From Amaurobius ferox (lineage: Eukaryota; Arthropoda; Arachnida; Araneae; Amaurobiidae): a stretch of 64,000 bases of DNA. Positions within the stretch are counted from its first letter, which is position 1. Every line of letters begins with the position of its first letter. Where the stretch lies: the NCBI GenBank assembly GCA_951213105.1, contig OX578139.1, forward strand, positions 69,189,754 through 69,253,753, in the 5' to 3' direction. A program made the translations under genes and the position numbers. The notes below the pieces were generated by a model. It was not told the DNA's origin and searched no databases. It saw only the letters and a list, made by a program, of their open reading frames with translations. Shown here piece by piece: positions 45,017 through 56,835 of the stretch.

Positions 45017-45655
45017 GCCAAAGTGACGACATAGTTGCCATTCAGCACCATTTTCAAACAGTCGTCAAGTTGGCAATATTTCTCCAAGTTAGACTCCAAA
45101 GTACGCAAATGTATCATCAAATGTTACATATTTGACGATAATACTGATCAATTTTAAGTAATTTCTCAGATAAATGTATTTGAAAAATGTGCAATATCTT
45201 TAGAATGGTTCAAGCTAGCGTTCAAAAGTTTATGTCATCCGTTTTAAACTAAAATTAATTACGTACAAAATGATTATTAATTTAGCATCAATGAATACCC
45301 TGATTATTTTATGATTATTTTCAACAATTCATTCGAAAATATTAGGGTTTGCCGAACATTCGATTAAAATCAATAGGAATCTAGTATTCATGGATGGTAA
45401 TTATAGTACTAAATTCCGTTCAAAACGCTTGATTCGTTCATGAGATATCGCTTCCACAAATTCTCGGACGCATACATTAACACACACGAACACACATACA
45501 TACACATACGCACAGACATCACCTCTAAAACTTTCAATTCGAGTTCAGGGATGCTTAACACGCTCTCTTCCGGCTAAAACTGGAATTCGAATTTTCAATC
45601 CTGTCACAATACTTTCCCAATATAATGTACTACGCATGTAGGGAACGTGAAACTG
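45017..45655 (+). repeat. Diverged family A copy interrupted by copy 6
   Basis: Plus-strand order CAGTCGTCAAGTTGGCAATA, ATCTTTAGAATGGTTCAAG, TCAAAACGCTTGATTCGTTC, ACACA microsatellite, TTCAGGGATGCTTAACACG and a decayed terminal palindrome. The first 150 bases are missing. Confidence 0.6.
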
Positions 45656-46064
45656 ATAGAAACATTAGCAAAATTATGTTTTATTTTCAAAACAAAATAC
45701 AAATATTTCAGCATATAGAATTTATACAAATGTCAGTAAGCACTCTAAATCTTCAAAATGAAAAACCACAAGCTGTACAGTGTACTCGTTAAGTCAGTAA
45801 AATGACCATGCGCCACCGAATAAAAGTTATTCTAGAGCCCTTGGCGAAGAATTGGAGGAGAAACTCGGCAACAAAGCGAAATAAATGAAAAATGTAAATT
45901 ACAAAGTTGTAGAACATTGTTAAGTGAGTGGGAATCCACAAAATGTTTATATGGAAGACAATAAATACCATTTAAACTTTATCAGTTGCTGTAACACGAT
46001 GGCACTTATATGCTTGTCAAAATACGCGAAAATATACTTTCTCAAATTCAATTGTCTATTGACG

Positions 46065-46150
46065 GGGATTTTGTTCAGGTCCATACATATAAGTATCAGG
46101 TCTATACATATAAGTATCAGATCTATACATATAAGTATCAGGTCTATTAA
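46065..46150 (+). repeat. 23-bp tandem repeat
   Basis: Three to four units of AGGTCTATACATATAAGTATC. Confidence 0.9.
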
Positions 46151-46340
46151 GTATTAATGGTAAGGTCACTATACATATAAGTTCTACTCTTTGTATCGTA
46201 TCCTTGTGGAATATATCAACAGCTCACCTATAACCATATTGCTTTAAATAACTGCTTTCTGGGAGAGATTCGACGTCGATTTCTAGAAATTAGACAGTGA
46301 GTTACTTTATAATTGACTTTTTTTTATATTTCGCTCTATA

Positions 46341-46459
46341 GCCAACGGCTATACCGTGCTGAAAACACCGGTTCCCGTTAGATCACCGAATTTAAGCAGT
46401 ATCGGGCGCGGTTAGTACTTGGGTGGGTGACCACCTGGGAACACCGCGTAACTGTTGGC
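46341..46459 (+). rRNA. Complete 5S rRNA sequence, SINE-associated
   Basis: 119 nt collinear with arthropod 5S rRNA: GCCAACGGCTATACC at the start, GATCACCGAATTTAAGC, GTATCGGGCGCGGTTAGTAC, GGGTGGGTGACCACCTGGGA, and CTGTTGGC closing helix I. The internal promoter elements look intact. Only a short linker (TCATTTCA) without a T4 terminator separates it from a tRNA-like SINE, and no further 5S copies follow. It is therefore better read as a SINE head or a retroposed 5S than as a member of the ribosomal 5S cluster, although a functional dispersed gene cannot be excluded. Confidence 0.85.
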
Positions 46460-46464
46460 TCATT

Positions 46465-46690
46465 TCAGTCGACGTGGTGGCCGAACGGTCAAAGCGAACG
46501 TTTCCGACGATTGATCGGCCGCCACGTTGTGGGTTCGAGTCCCACGTAAGACATGGATGTTTGTGTTATTGGGCGAAATATGTTCCCACCCCCCACTGGT
46601 GCGCTAGGGCAACGTCTTTGACGGCTAAGAGGTTCACTGTTCTGGCCGATGTATAGGCGAAGATGATTGGTCTTGATTAAAAATACATAA
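46465..46690 (+). mobile_element. tRNA-Ser/Leu-like SINE fused to 5S rRNA
   Basis: A box GTGGCCGAACGGTCAAAGCG and B box GTGGGTTCGAGTCCCACG (46529-46546) lie at the longer spacing seen in tRNAs with a variable arm. A body (ATGTTCCCACCCCCCACTGG, TTTGACGGCTAAGAGG) and an A-rich 3' end (GATTAAAAATAC) follow. The body differs from the SINEs at 16050 and 33367. No clear target duplication was found around the 5S plus SINE unit. Confidence 0.7.
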
Positions 46691-46855
46691 GTAATCCCGA
46701 ACGAAACTTTAGAAGAAAATTTAAAATATTTATAAGTTCTCTATATACTGAATAGTATTTTAACTTTATTAGTAGTAATCATTTAATGTAAAATTCAAAT
46801 AGCCACAGAAAAAGTATGGCACAATCTACATGATAAAATTACCCAAGAATTTTTC

Positions 46856-46857
<2 letters not shown>

Positions 46858-46892
<35 letters not shown>
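46858..46892. repeat. (TA)n microsatellite
   Basis: Perfect TA run. Confidence 0.95.
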
Positions 46893-46894
<2 letters not shown>

Positions 46895-47560
46895 GGTATT
46901 TATTTTACTTAAACTCATTAATTTCATGAGTTCCGGATTTTATTTCACATTATCCATTTATCGGAAAACTACTGAAACTCAAGTCTTCAAATTACTGGAT
47001 TTTCTTTCTCTTTCGCCTGTAATGCAAATTATTTCAGTTTCATATTAATGCAGTTAGTGGGTGTAGTGTACAAACTACCAAAATCGATACAATGTCCCCC
47101 ATATTTTTTTCAACATTTGTCATAATTAAGCTCAAAATTAATTTTGTCTCTTCTAAACCACATGGTATAATTATCTGTATCATTTATCAAATAAATTTAC
47201 ATCAATTATATCAAGAAGGTGTTTGTTTCCTAAGTTAATGACTTTTTCATATAGTATATGATAGCATTTTTACCAAAAATAATATTAAAATCGTATTTAC
47301 GAAAACTTTTATGTATTTTTGTTTTTATCTATTTATTTACTTTTTTCATTAGGAATATAAAAAGAGAAATAATTTCTGGTAATAATCGGTATTAAATACT
47401 AATCGGAAAAAATGAAATAATATCTGTTTTCTGTTTCTTTTCTAGTTCCTTCCGCAAGCAATGCTCTTGCTGCCCAGATAGCTTTGTTGATAAAGTGCTT
47501 ATCCAGAGGTGACGAGATTGTCAATTTAATATATTTCCAATTGCACATGATTTTTTTGAT
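46893..47560. other. AT-rich interval, no feature recognised
   Basis: No recognisable gene or repeat. Confidence 0.45.
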
Positions 47561-47569
47561 AAATTTATT

Positions 47570-48003
47570 TGAAATGCAATATCTTGAGAACGGTTCATGC
47601 TAACGTTCTAAAGTTTGTGTCTTTTTATTTTCTAATGAAAATTTTATATAAAAAAAATTATTTATGTAACATTAATAGAAGTTTCGATGTTTTATTCATT
47701 TTTTCAAAATTTCGTTCGAAAAATGAAGGGGTGTGAACGTGTTCCGTTCTAAATCAATAAGCTTCCAGTATTTTCCTATTCTACCAATCATGCCAAATTA
47801 ACGTTTAAAATACTCTATTCGTTCGGTAAATACTGCATCCACAGGCTCACACACACACATACATACACAAAAACCCTCAAAAACTTTCAATTCCCATTCG
47901 AGTTCAGAGGTGCTTAAAACGTGTTCTTCCATAGAAAATGGAATACGAGTTTCCGACACCTTCACATTACTTTTACTGTACATTTTGCTATAGAAAGTAA
48001 TAC
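47570..48003 (+). repeat. Diverged family A 3' half
   Basis: ATATCTTGAGAACGGTTCAT, CTATTCGTTCGGTAAATACT, a short ACACATAC microsatellite, GTTCAGAGGTGCTTAAAACG and a decayed terminal palindrome are in family order. Confidence 0.6.
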
Positions 48004-49015
48004 ATGAACACCGCCCCCCCCCCTCCCCAAAGATTTTAATACAGCAACAGTAAGAACACATTATGTGCTGCAACTTTATAGCCTCCAGTGGTGACTAACT
48101 ACCATAGAAGCTTGCAAAATTAGGGCGCATACCAAGTCTTCAACAGCGAGTGTCAGGAATCTTTATTATTAATAAGGCGAATCTTTTCAAACTAAGTTGA
48201 TAAGAATCGCACTCTCGTGACTAGCTATCTAATGGCAAACTTTTGAAATTTCAGTAATTCAACATCGGCCATGGTTCAGAGAGTTCTGCGTATTCTGTCA
48301 ATGGGCCAAAAAATCAGCCATACAGCTGACTTCGAGTCAGATCACAGGCGTAACCCCCAGGTCGTCCCTGCAAGTGGAAATAAATCTGTTGACTTCGAGA
48401 GTATATGTGTGTGTGTATGTTGATCAAAGGAGATAATCGTCGTAGTATTGTATTTCCATATTCTTATTAAATGCAGTAATGCAAGAAAAATGTGTTCAAT
48501 ATATTAAATAAGTTTGTTACGAAGTACGCGCAGGAAAATTGTGTTCAATTGGTGTGCTTTGAGCATAAATAATATGGCTAGTACTGTAAATACATTGTAT
48601 ATATATTTGTATAGTGTATCTATATTTTGGGTTTCTGGAGCAGTCAGCTGCAAATAGAGCTTTTCAGGCTTTCAATTGTCGAGATTATTTCGTCGAATCT
48701 CAGTCGTTAGATAATTTAAAATTTGTTACAGATCAAGGAATAATTACTGTAGTTTACGATTAATCTTATGCAGATGTGAAGAAACAAAAGTAGATACCAA
48801 ACAAGATACTTACACAAGTATAACAATTTTTCAACATAAACTGCAATGTCGGACTGCAATAAAGGCTAATCAGTGTTAATGAGAGATAACAAGAGCAAAA
48901 CAGTCCATCAATGCTGAACACTGAGAGTGTGGGCGTGTTTAAAAATTATTTGAAATCGTATCGGCTTGTATTGTGCCATTTTACAGACTAGTTAAAAATT
49001 ATATCGAGTGTCTTT
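48004..49015. other. Interval without recognised feature
   Basis: A C-run (48015-48035) adjoins the family A relic. No gene recognised. Confidence 0.45.
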
Positions 49016-49021
49016 ATTAGG

Positions 49022-49140
49022 GATTCAGTTTCAAGTAAGTATCCAAATTCATGCACTTTCAAGTAAGTATCCATTTTCATGCACTCCCAAGTAAGTATCC
49101 ATTTGCATGCACTTTTAAGTATCCATTTTATATTCTACTG
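49022..49140 (+). repeat. 31-bp tandem repeat, about four units
   Basis: Units of CAAGTAAGTATCCATTTTCA then TGCACTTT, with the last unit shortened. Confidence 0.9.
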
Positions 49141-49638
49141 CATGCGATAAAACTGAAATTGTAGATATGGAAAGAAAGAGAAAAAGGGAATTTCAGCCTG
49201 TAAGGTAAGAATGTGCTGATCATATCAGATTTTATGTGCTACGATGTGCGAAAAATCTGAAACTGGTGTAAATAAAGAACGAAAGAGTAAATAAGGAATT
49301 TCAGAAGGTAGAACAAGCCGTTGCCTACGTGATAATAAAGGCCGAGAAATTTCGATTTAGAAAGTGGGGAATGTGTAGTTCCAGAACAGTTGGTAGAGGG
49401 CGCTGTTATTTCCTGTCAGAGCTGATTTATTACTGTCAAAGTTCGTATAAACCTCGTATTTTTACATTATCTAATAAATTAAAACCAGCATCTGTTTGCG
49501 TATTTTTTGTTTAATAAATATAGTTATTTTTTATTTAACCTAGAACATTTTTAGTTTTGTAAATTAAAAAAAGGTGCAAAATTAATGTCTTTAATATGTT
49601 TTATCGTTTAGTAAATTAAAAAAGACAAACGTTATTAT

Positions 49639-50795
49639 TAAAATGTTAAAATAATTTTTACAGGAAGAAGGAATATATATACCTGTAAACATGCGTGAAG
49701 CCAGAAATTTCAATAGGGAGATGTCAGAAGCGAATTTGTTTCTTCAATTTAAAAGCGAAATTTTTTAATTAACAAGTTTTTTTAATAATTTTAAAATTTA
49801 CAATTTTTTATTTTAGTTATTATGAAACAAAAATAAAGTTTTATAAATTATATTAAATAAAAATTAAAATATTTTTAATTTTTTTAAATCCAACTTTTCA
49901 TTAACATGTCATAAAGTACCCCCACCCCCACCCCCTCCGCAAGGAGTTCTTCAGGATTCACAAACTGGAGAGTGTATAATTTTTAAAAAATGGAAGGGGG
50001 GGGGGTAGACAGAATAGATTGATTTAAATCAACATTTAAAATGTTAAAATAATTTTTACAGGAAGAAGGAAATATACCTGTAAACATGCGCGAAGCCAGA
50101 ACATAGGGGGATGTCAGAAGTGATTTTTTTTTCAATTTAAAAGCGAAATTTTTTTATTAACAAGTTTTTTAATAATTTTAAAATTTTCAATTTTCTATTT
50201 TAGTTATTATGAAATAAAAATTAAGTTTTATAAATTATATTAAATAAAAATTAAAATATTTTTAATTTTTTTAAATCCAATTTTTCATTAACATGTCATA
50301 AAGTAACCCCCCCCCCCCCCGCTGGGAGTTCTTCAGGATTCATAAACTCGGGAGTGTATAATTTTTAAAATAATGGAAGGGAGATCGACAGGATAGATTG
50401 ATTTACATCAACATTAAAAATGATAAAATAATTTTTACACGAAAAAGGAAATATACCTGTAAACATGCGCGAAGCCAGAACAAAGGGGGATGTCAGAAGT
50501 GAATTTTTTTTTTCAATTTAAAAGCGAAATTTTTTTATTAACAAGTTTTTTAATAATTTTTAAATTTTAAATTTTTTATTTTAGTTATTATGAAATAAAA
50601 TTAAGTTTTATAAATTATATTAAATAAAAATTAAAATATTTTTAATTTTTTTAAATCCAATTTTTCATTAACATGCCATAAAGTACCCCCCCCCCCTCGT
50701 TGGAAGTTCTTCAGGACTCATAAACTGGGGAGTGTATAATTAAAATAAATTGGAAGAGAGTGAGGGGTCAACAGGATAGATTGATTTAAATTTAG
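49639..50795 (+). repeat. Tandem array of about 390-bp units, three copies
   Basis: Unit starts near 49639, 50037 and 50416 (AAAATGTTAAAATAATTTTT, then ACAGGAAGAAGG). Each unit also has TACCTGTAAACATGCGYGAA, AAAAGCGAAATTTTT, CATTAACATGTCATAAAGTA, a C-rich tract and GGAGTTCTTCAGGAYTCA. The C-tract differs in each unit. It looks like a young satellite seed or a local triplication; no coding. Confidence 0.88.
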
Positions 50796-50819
50796 ATTTT
50801 AATTACTCGGTTTAAAAAA

Positions 50820-52140
50820 AATATTGATTTAAATCACTTATTTTTTTTTAAATTATTCATTAAAATCAATGACTTTTTTAAATTAATTGATTTTAAATAA
50901 CATGAACATGCATAAATTTATTTCACATTTATAAGTTTGGGCTATATGAAATAATAATGCTTATTAAATTATTACTTACTATTGGTTTGCCCATCAATAA
51001 TGAAGGGGAAATTTAGTTATTTGGGATGAAAGGCTTATGATAAAAATACATATACTTGGGATTTTTATCCCAAGCATATGTATTTAATATATTAAAATTT
51101 GTTAAAGAAAATAGTTTTAACCTTTTGCTTACGTTACGTTACAATCAGAATTGCAATATGGTACACAACAATGTACCATTTTTACCGAATTATTTTTGCA
51201 CGATATTTTATATTAATGCTATAAAAATCAGTATAGTTTAATAAAAAATAACAAATATAAAATTATAAAAAAAAAACTTTACCATAAACAAAAATGCAAT
51301 CCAAACCCTTAGGAGTGCATCATTGTTTGCATTGAAAAACTGCGAAAGGACAGGAAATAAAAGCGATCCTAGCGGACACTTGACTGAACTAAACTGTCGC
51401 TCGTTTTTGGCCGAAAATACGCGAAATTTCCCGGCCTTGTATATTACGTAGGCAACGAACAAGCTAAGTACTGATCAAATCAGATCTTTTACATTACATT
51501 CCTTGGAATGATAAAACATTGTTCATTAAATTGAAGAAGTTTGCAAACTTTTCATTAATTGCAAGCCTGATACAACGTATTAAATAGATACAGAAGTCTG
51601 GGCCATATATATATATACACATTCCTTCCCTTTATAATGCTGCATGTTTCCCACTGACATTCTTACTTACATTTTCCATACTTCGACCGTGATTGATGGT
51701 ACTTCATGAATAGATATATATTTTCGCTTCTTTCCGGAGGGGATATCCCCCACTCGTATACAGAAAAAAAGTTCTGAAGATGTTCTTTTTCCTCCCTCAA
51801 AAAATAAGAGACAATCTATTATTGATTATATGTATTCTCAAACAAAAGTTTTTTTTTCTATCATTCAACAAAGTTATTTCTGCGCCAACATGATACATAT
51901 CCGATAAAACGATGGAATATCTGTAGATAATATATATATATATATATATACGTTGTAAACATCATAAAAATACATAAGTATAATACATACATGTAAAATG
52001 TAGAGAACTTGATCTCGAAAGGCGCAATGCTGCTCTTGCAAGAAAAGTATAAATAAGAATTTCAAAGGAAAAATAGAGAAAAAGCCAACAGGTAAAATAT
52101 GAAATGACCAAGGGGGATTGTGACCCCTTGTTCCCGGTTT
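50820..52140. other. AT-rich interval with one hairpin
   Basis: Apart from the hairpin at 51043-51086 and a short (TA)n at 51932-51950, nothing was recognised. Confidence 0.45.
51043..51086. repeat. 19-bp stem hairpin
   Basis: AAATACATATACTTGGGAT and ATCCCAAGCATATGTATTT pair with one mismatch around a 4-base T loop. Confidence 0.8.
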
Positions 52141-52162
52141 TAGCATGCTATTACACCATGGT

Positions 52163-52372
52163 AACACTCCCGGAACCGATACTTTCCTGAAGCTTTACTT
52201 CCGACTGCCAAATAAGCAAAAGATTATATTCAAACAGCAAATAGCAAAATGTATAAAGTATTTGCAAACGAAAATCGGAGAGAATAAAGTTGACACAACT
52301 CCGAATCCACATCCTGAGCAGGAAAGTTCAAATCATATGTACATCAGTAACGGCTATGCCCATAAGAAGTGA
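52163..52372 (+). pseudogene. Possible BESS-motif protein fragment
   Basis: The frame reads TDTFLKLYFRLPNKQKIIFK, then QQIAKCIKYLQTKIGENK and a polar tail to a stop at 52372. The pattern F-L-K..L..LP..QK..FK..I...I resembles the BESS protein-interaction motif found at the C-terminus of MADF/BESS proteins. No MADF domain, splice-site context or start was verified. Weak. Confidence 0.25.
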
Positions 52373-52812
52373 CACAGAAGTTCGTTGTTATAAGCATTTG
52401 CTGCTTGGTTACAGTTTATCGTTGCCATTTATTTTTTCAGATCTTCGAAATTCTCGATATTAGCATAAAATGCATTGTTTTCATTACAATAAAGTGCATT
52501 AAAATGGTGTCTCAGATACCGTACTGAAAAATGCTGCTTCATTGTCTCTCTGATAATTTTTCTGTCGCTTACAATGCGATCTCTCTTGAAAGTATGGATT
52601 TTATTGTTTCTATATAAATGATTTAGTATCATATTTCGGAATATACTCTTACTTAAATTTGAATTCCAGTTAATAATGAAACTGATGTCGATGTTGAAAG
52701 ATTGTCTTTTGTCATATAATCTTGAATATAGTATGTCATTATCTTTATTGAATACATATATCTTGAAAATTGACTGAGTTATATTCTAAATTATATGACA
52801 TCATCGACATCA

Positions 52813-53172
52813 ATAAGAAATCTCTATTTGCGTAACTTTATTGAAGGTCTTGATTTTTTCATGATTTTTTCAGAATTTCACTCGAAAATGTAGGGAGGTT
52901 CTGAACATCCTATTGTGTTTAAGAATAATAGGATTCCAGTATTCATGGATTGTAATTCTTTTACCAAATTTTATTCGAATCGCTCTATTCGTTCGTGAGT
53001 TATCGTCACCACAGCCTCACTAACACCCACACGCACTGAGAGAGAGAGACAGAAATCAGCTCAAAAATGTTCGATTCGTGATCAGGGATGCTTGAAACGT
53101 GCTCGAACCCGTCGAAAACTCGAATTCGAATTTTCAACCCCTTATACATTATGCTATGTATATAAGGAAAAT
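52813..53172 (+). repeat. Family A element, 3' fragment
   Basis: AAGAAATCTCTATTTGCGTA, CGAATCGCTCTATTCGTTCG, AGAGAGAGAGA in place of (CA)n, GATCAGGGATGCTTGAAACG, and a partial terminal palindrome. Confidence 0.75.
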
Positions 53173-53179
53173 AAAAACA

Positions 53180-54990
53180 TTAAAAGTTAACATTATCGAA
53201 TGGCCTGTTAAATCCTAAAAGTAAGAACAGGAAAATTATAACAATTGGATTTAATGTATAGATAAATGCTTGTCTTAAATTAAATGCAAAGAGGCATGCA
53301 TGGACGAAAGCAAGCATTAATTCCATACAAATTTTACAGACTTAAGCTGTATAAGACGCAAAAGTTGGTTGCAGTTAACCATATTCTCTTATTTCAATAT
53401 TTTGAAACTCGGTTTGTTATTATTTCGAAAATAACTGGTTTCTTTAGAAAATTTCAACGTAATCTCACAAATTATAGATGTACTTAAAATTTAATGTCTA
53501 GAGTATTGATTATAAAGAAACTTAATTTGAAAAGTGAAAGAAACGGCTTAAAATATTTTCATTTTTAAAATATTTTAAATCACCAAATTTGTCGTTAGAC
53601 AATTATTCGTTTAAGCAACAATAATTACTGTCTGTTACTTCTCGTTTAAGTTAAACTACAATAAATATTGTGGGTTACTTCTCGTTTCGGATTGGCAAGA
53701 CTGTTCTTCATACTGCTTTTTGATTGGCCCTCTCTTAATCCAGATATAGCGCATAGAATATAGCGCATCCCTGAAACAGATGCATGCAGCATTATTGTAT
53801 TAATTGTGATTATTTCCGTTACTCTCGTTTTCCTTATCCTTCCCACAAAGTGTATTTTACTTGATAATAATTACGAAATCAAACACTTTCGAAATGTCAG
53901 TATCCACAACCGGATGATCGAACTTATAGCTTACGTCACTGCGACATGCATTTCTTCAGAAATTATAATACTTAAAATGCGTACAATATTCATCTACACA
54001 AAGCATTGACAAGCTCTTTTTATGGCTTTAAAAATGAAATCAGAATGAGATATATCTTTGATAATATGCAGTAAATTCTCAAAACAAATATGCCCAATTT
54101 TCTTGTAATATTTTTTCAAAGTTAAAATTCAGTTTTTGGCAGTTGCAGTGCCTAGGAGATTTTAATAGAGCTCTTTTTCTGATATATTTCACATTTCTGA
54201 GCTCCATACACGTCTTTCTCAATGCTGCACAGTCTTTTGTGGTTTATTTATTACTCTCTTTAAAATTTCTGAAAATACTATTTTACAAAATATCAAATGT
54301 TTAATATTAAATGATATGAAATAAGTTTAATGCATGTATATGAATAATGGCCTCAAGCAAACAAAGGTGAATTTTAAGAGCATAATCCTTCACTTTTTCT
54401 TTGAAAAGTTTTATTTATGATTTTCCCCATGTATTTATTTCAAATAAACATGTGCTCTATGTTGTTTAATCCACGATCTGATCTTAAGTGATATTTTCAT
54501 TGTGATGTTTCTATAGAGACGTTACTATAGAACACGAACTATTTGTTTCTAACGAAAATAAATCATAAGACTCAAATTTATGCGTTGCTTAAAATTTTAT
54601 TATTTACTTATGTTATTTTCCCACAAGACTATTTTTCTCTTTAGGGAAATTTATTTATTGGACAAATCAGAAATTTTCCGCTAGATTTGAATTCAAATTT
54701 TTCTCTAGTCATGCAATCTTTAACTCAGATGTTCCCAGTCTCTCTAAGCTATTCTCTGGATTATAAATCTCAACTGAGTTTTCTGGTCCCCCTTTAATCA
54801 AATACATTTTTGAAAAGTCATTTCAACCAGAATATTGTTACGACATCTGCACTGAATTGATGAATGTAGTTTCAGAATGCAAAACTAGAGGATCGGGAAA
54901 TTTCTAAGACTTTGCGTAGGAAACAAGTGAGAATTCGACCTCTAAGCCAAAATACGTACTTTTTTCTGAATTCACATCTACATAATATAC
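53180..54990. other. Interval with one dispersed-repeat relic
   Basis: 53640-53870 matches the repeat at 19484-19720. Otherwise nothing was recognised. Confidence 0.4.
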
Positions 54991-54994
54991 ACAT

Positions 54995-55420
54995 TATACC
55001 ACCCAAATTGGGTCCAAATCGCTACAATGGCTTTTAAGATAACGAAGGGTAATCTATTCTGACAAATTCTTTCTTTATAACTTAACTATATACATTTTTC
55101 AAAATTTTTTTCTTCGCGTTCACATTTAGACAATATACGAAGTGTGCCATATAACTTAACTATATATATTTTTTCTGATTCCCTTTCCTTTGGTTCACAG
55201 ATAGACAATTTACGAAGTATGCACCCAAATTGGATCAAAATCGCTGCAGTGTTTTTGGAGATTACAAAAGAGTCACTGATTTTGACAAATTCTCGTTTTA
55301 TAGCTTAACTATATATTTTTTTTTCTGATTTATTTTCATTTGGGTCAGAACTAGACAATTTCCAAAGTACGCCACTCAAATTGGGTCCAAAATCACTTCA
55401 TCGTTTTTTTTGTTTTAAAT
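54995..55420 (+). repeat. Diverged tandem repeat, three units
   Basis: CCCAAATTGGGTCCAAATCG, TTTATAACTTAACTATATA and TTTAGACAATATACGAAGTG recur in the same order with base changes and one internally deleted unit. Function unknown; translation is meaningless. Confidence 0.65.
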
Positions 55421-56695
55421 GACGAAGGATCATGATGTTTCAGTGGTTTTCTAGATTACTTTGGAGCACAGCGATTTGACACAGAGAGAGAGAGAGAGAC
55501 CGACAAAAGTCATTTACCTAGGGATTCCACTAATGTATTTACAGTAATGATTCGAAGATCGAATTGCTTTACTTAGGCGTCATCGGTTAAAGTAAACAGT
55601 TTACTTAATATGCTTTTAAAAGCATATCTATCAAGAAAAGTAGTAAGTCACAATCACTATCACCATACTTTTTTCTAGCTCAGCGTCAGAGACGTAAGAT
55701 AAGTTCAAAGATTGGATATCTTGAGCAACGTAAACAAGAACAAAATGCAAATATTAGCATTTTGCTAGATCTAACAATGTCAGAAATCGACGTTAGATGA
55801 AAATGATCCACTTTCGATCTGAAATATCTCTAAAAGTCGCCAAGCATGCGATATTTCGCTAAATTCGCGACCTCGGTAATTGCATTACTGTGCATAGAAC
55901 TTTATGGAAAATATTAGTACAACTACAGCATACAGTAAAAAATAAAGTAATGTTTATATTTAGAATTATGTTTCTGGTATTATTTTTATAATATTTTATC
56001 TATTTTACTGAATGCTATAGTTATAAAAGTATTTTCTATAAAAATATTTTTAACAGCCGACTTGAGCGTAATTACTGTACATACAAATTTCCTGCGCGGA
56101 GAAATTTAATACAAGGAATCGAATAGATAATTGCAACAGTATTATAATTACCAGTTTTTGCTTCTGATAAATGGGTTGAGTTTCCACAATTGCAACTCAT
56201 TGTAATTGCATATTTCATCAATAATATATCAATAATGCAGCCCTAAACCATTAATTCAAAGATTTTTTTTTTCTGCATATGTATCGAATATAGTCGATAC
56301 AAAATTTATTAAATGATTATTAAATCATTTTCAGAAAATTATATCCAATCCATTATCGCTGTATCTCGAAACTATCTCTCCTGAGTAGTGGTTTCCAACT
56401 TTTAGGGCTTCGAGATCCGCTTTTGATATGCAATTAAGCTACAGATCGACTTCTATATGTAGCTAAAGCTAACCTACTATATGATCAAAGACAGATTTAC
56501 GGGAGTCAATTTCAACCCCCTGAATTGAAAATTCCAAAAAAATCTCAGTAAAATTGTAAATATCCGTTAATAGATATTTTACGAGAAAACATGTTGGAAA
56601 CCTCTACCACAGATTTATTCAAAATACGATACTAATATATCATAATTTAGAGAGAAGGGAGAGAGAATTTCTTTAACTGGCAATGTTGCACAGAT
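55421..56695. other. Interval with a short GA tract and palindrome
   Basis: (GA)n at 55481-55498, and a perfect 20-base palindrome ATATGCTTTTAAAAGCATAT at 55608-55627. AAAGTCGCCAAGCATGCG near 55835 recalls the family A core. No gene. Confidence 0.45.
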
Positions 56696-56697
56696 AG

Positions 56698-56835
56698 AGA
56701 GTGTTGAAGACCCTGACCGTCCGGCTCGTCCTGAGGACTTGAGCATCTATTTGGACGGCCGGACAGATGGAGAGTGTTGAGACCCAGACCGTCCGACCTA
56801 CCAGAAAGGTGTAAGGTAACTGTATGGACGGCCGA
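56698..56835 (-). repeat. Two tandem SINE tail-only fragments
   Basis: GTTGAAGACCCTGACCGTCC to GGACGGCCGG (first), then GTTGAGACCCAGACCGTCCG to GGACGGCCG (second), each preceded by AGATRGAGAGT, which recurs after the second. The repeated AGATGGAGAGT looks like a target duplication, so the roughly 60-base tail itself was inserted, twice, with no tRNA head. Confidence 0.7.

Noticed and set aside
46341..46459. Functional ribosomal 5S gene
   Set aside because: No T-run terminator, no tandem 5S neighbours, and a SINE follows directly. Not fully excluded, but a SINE head is the simpler reading.
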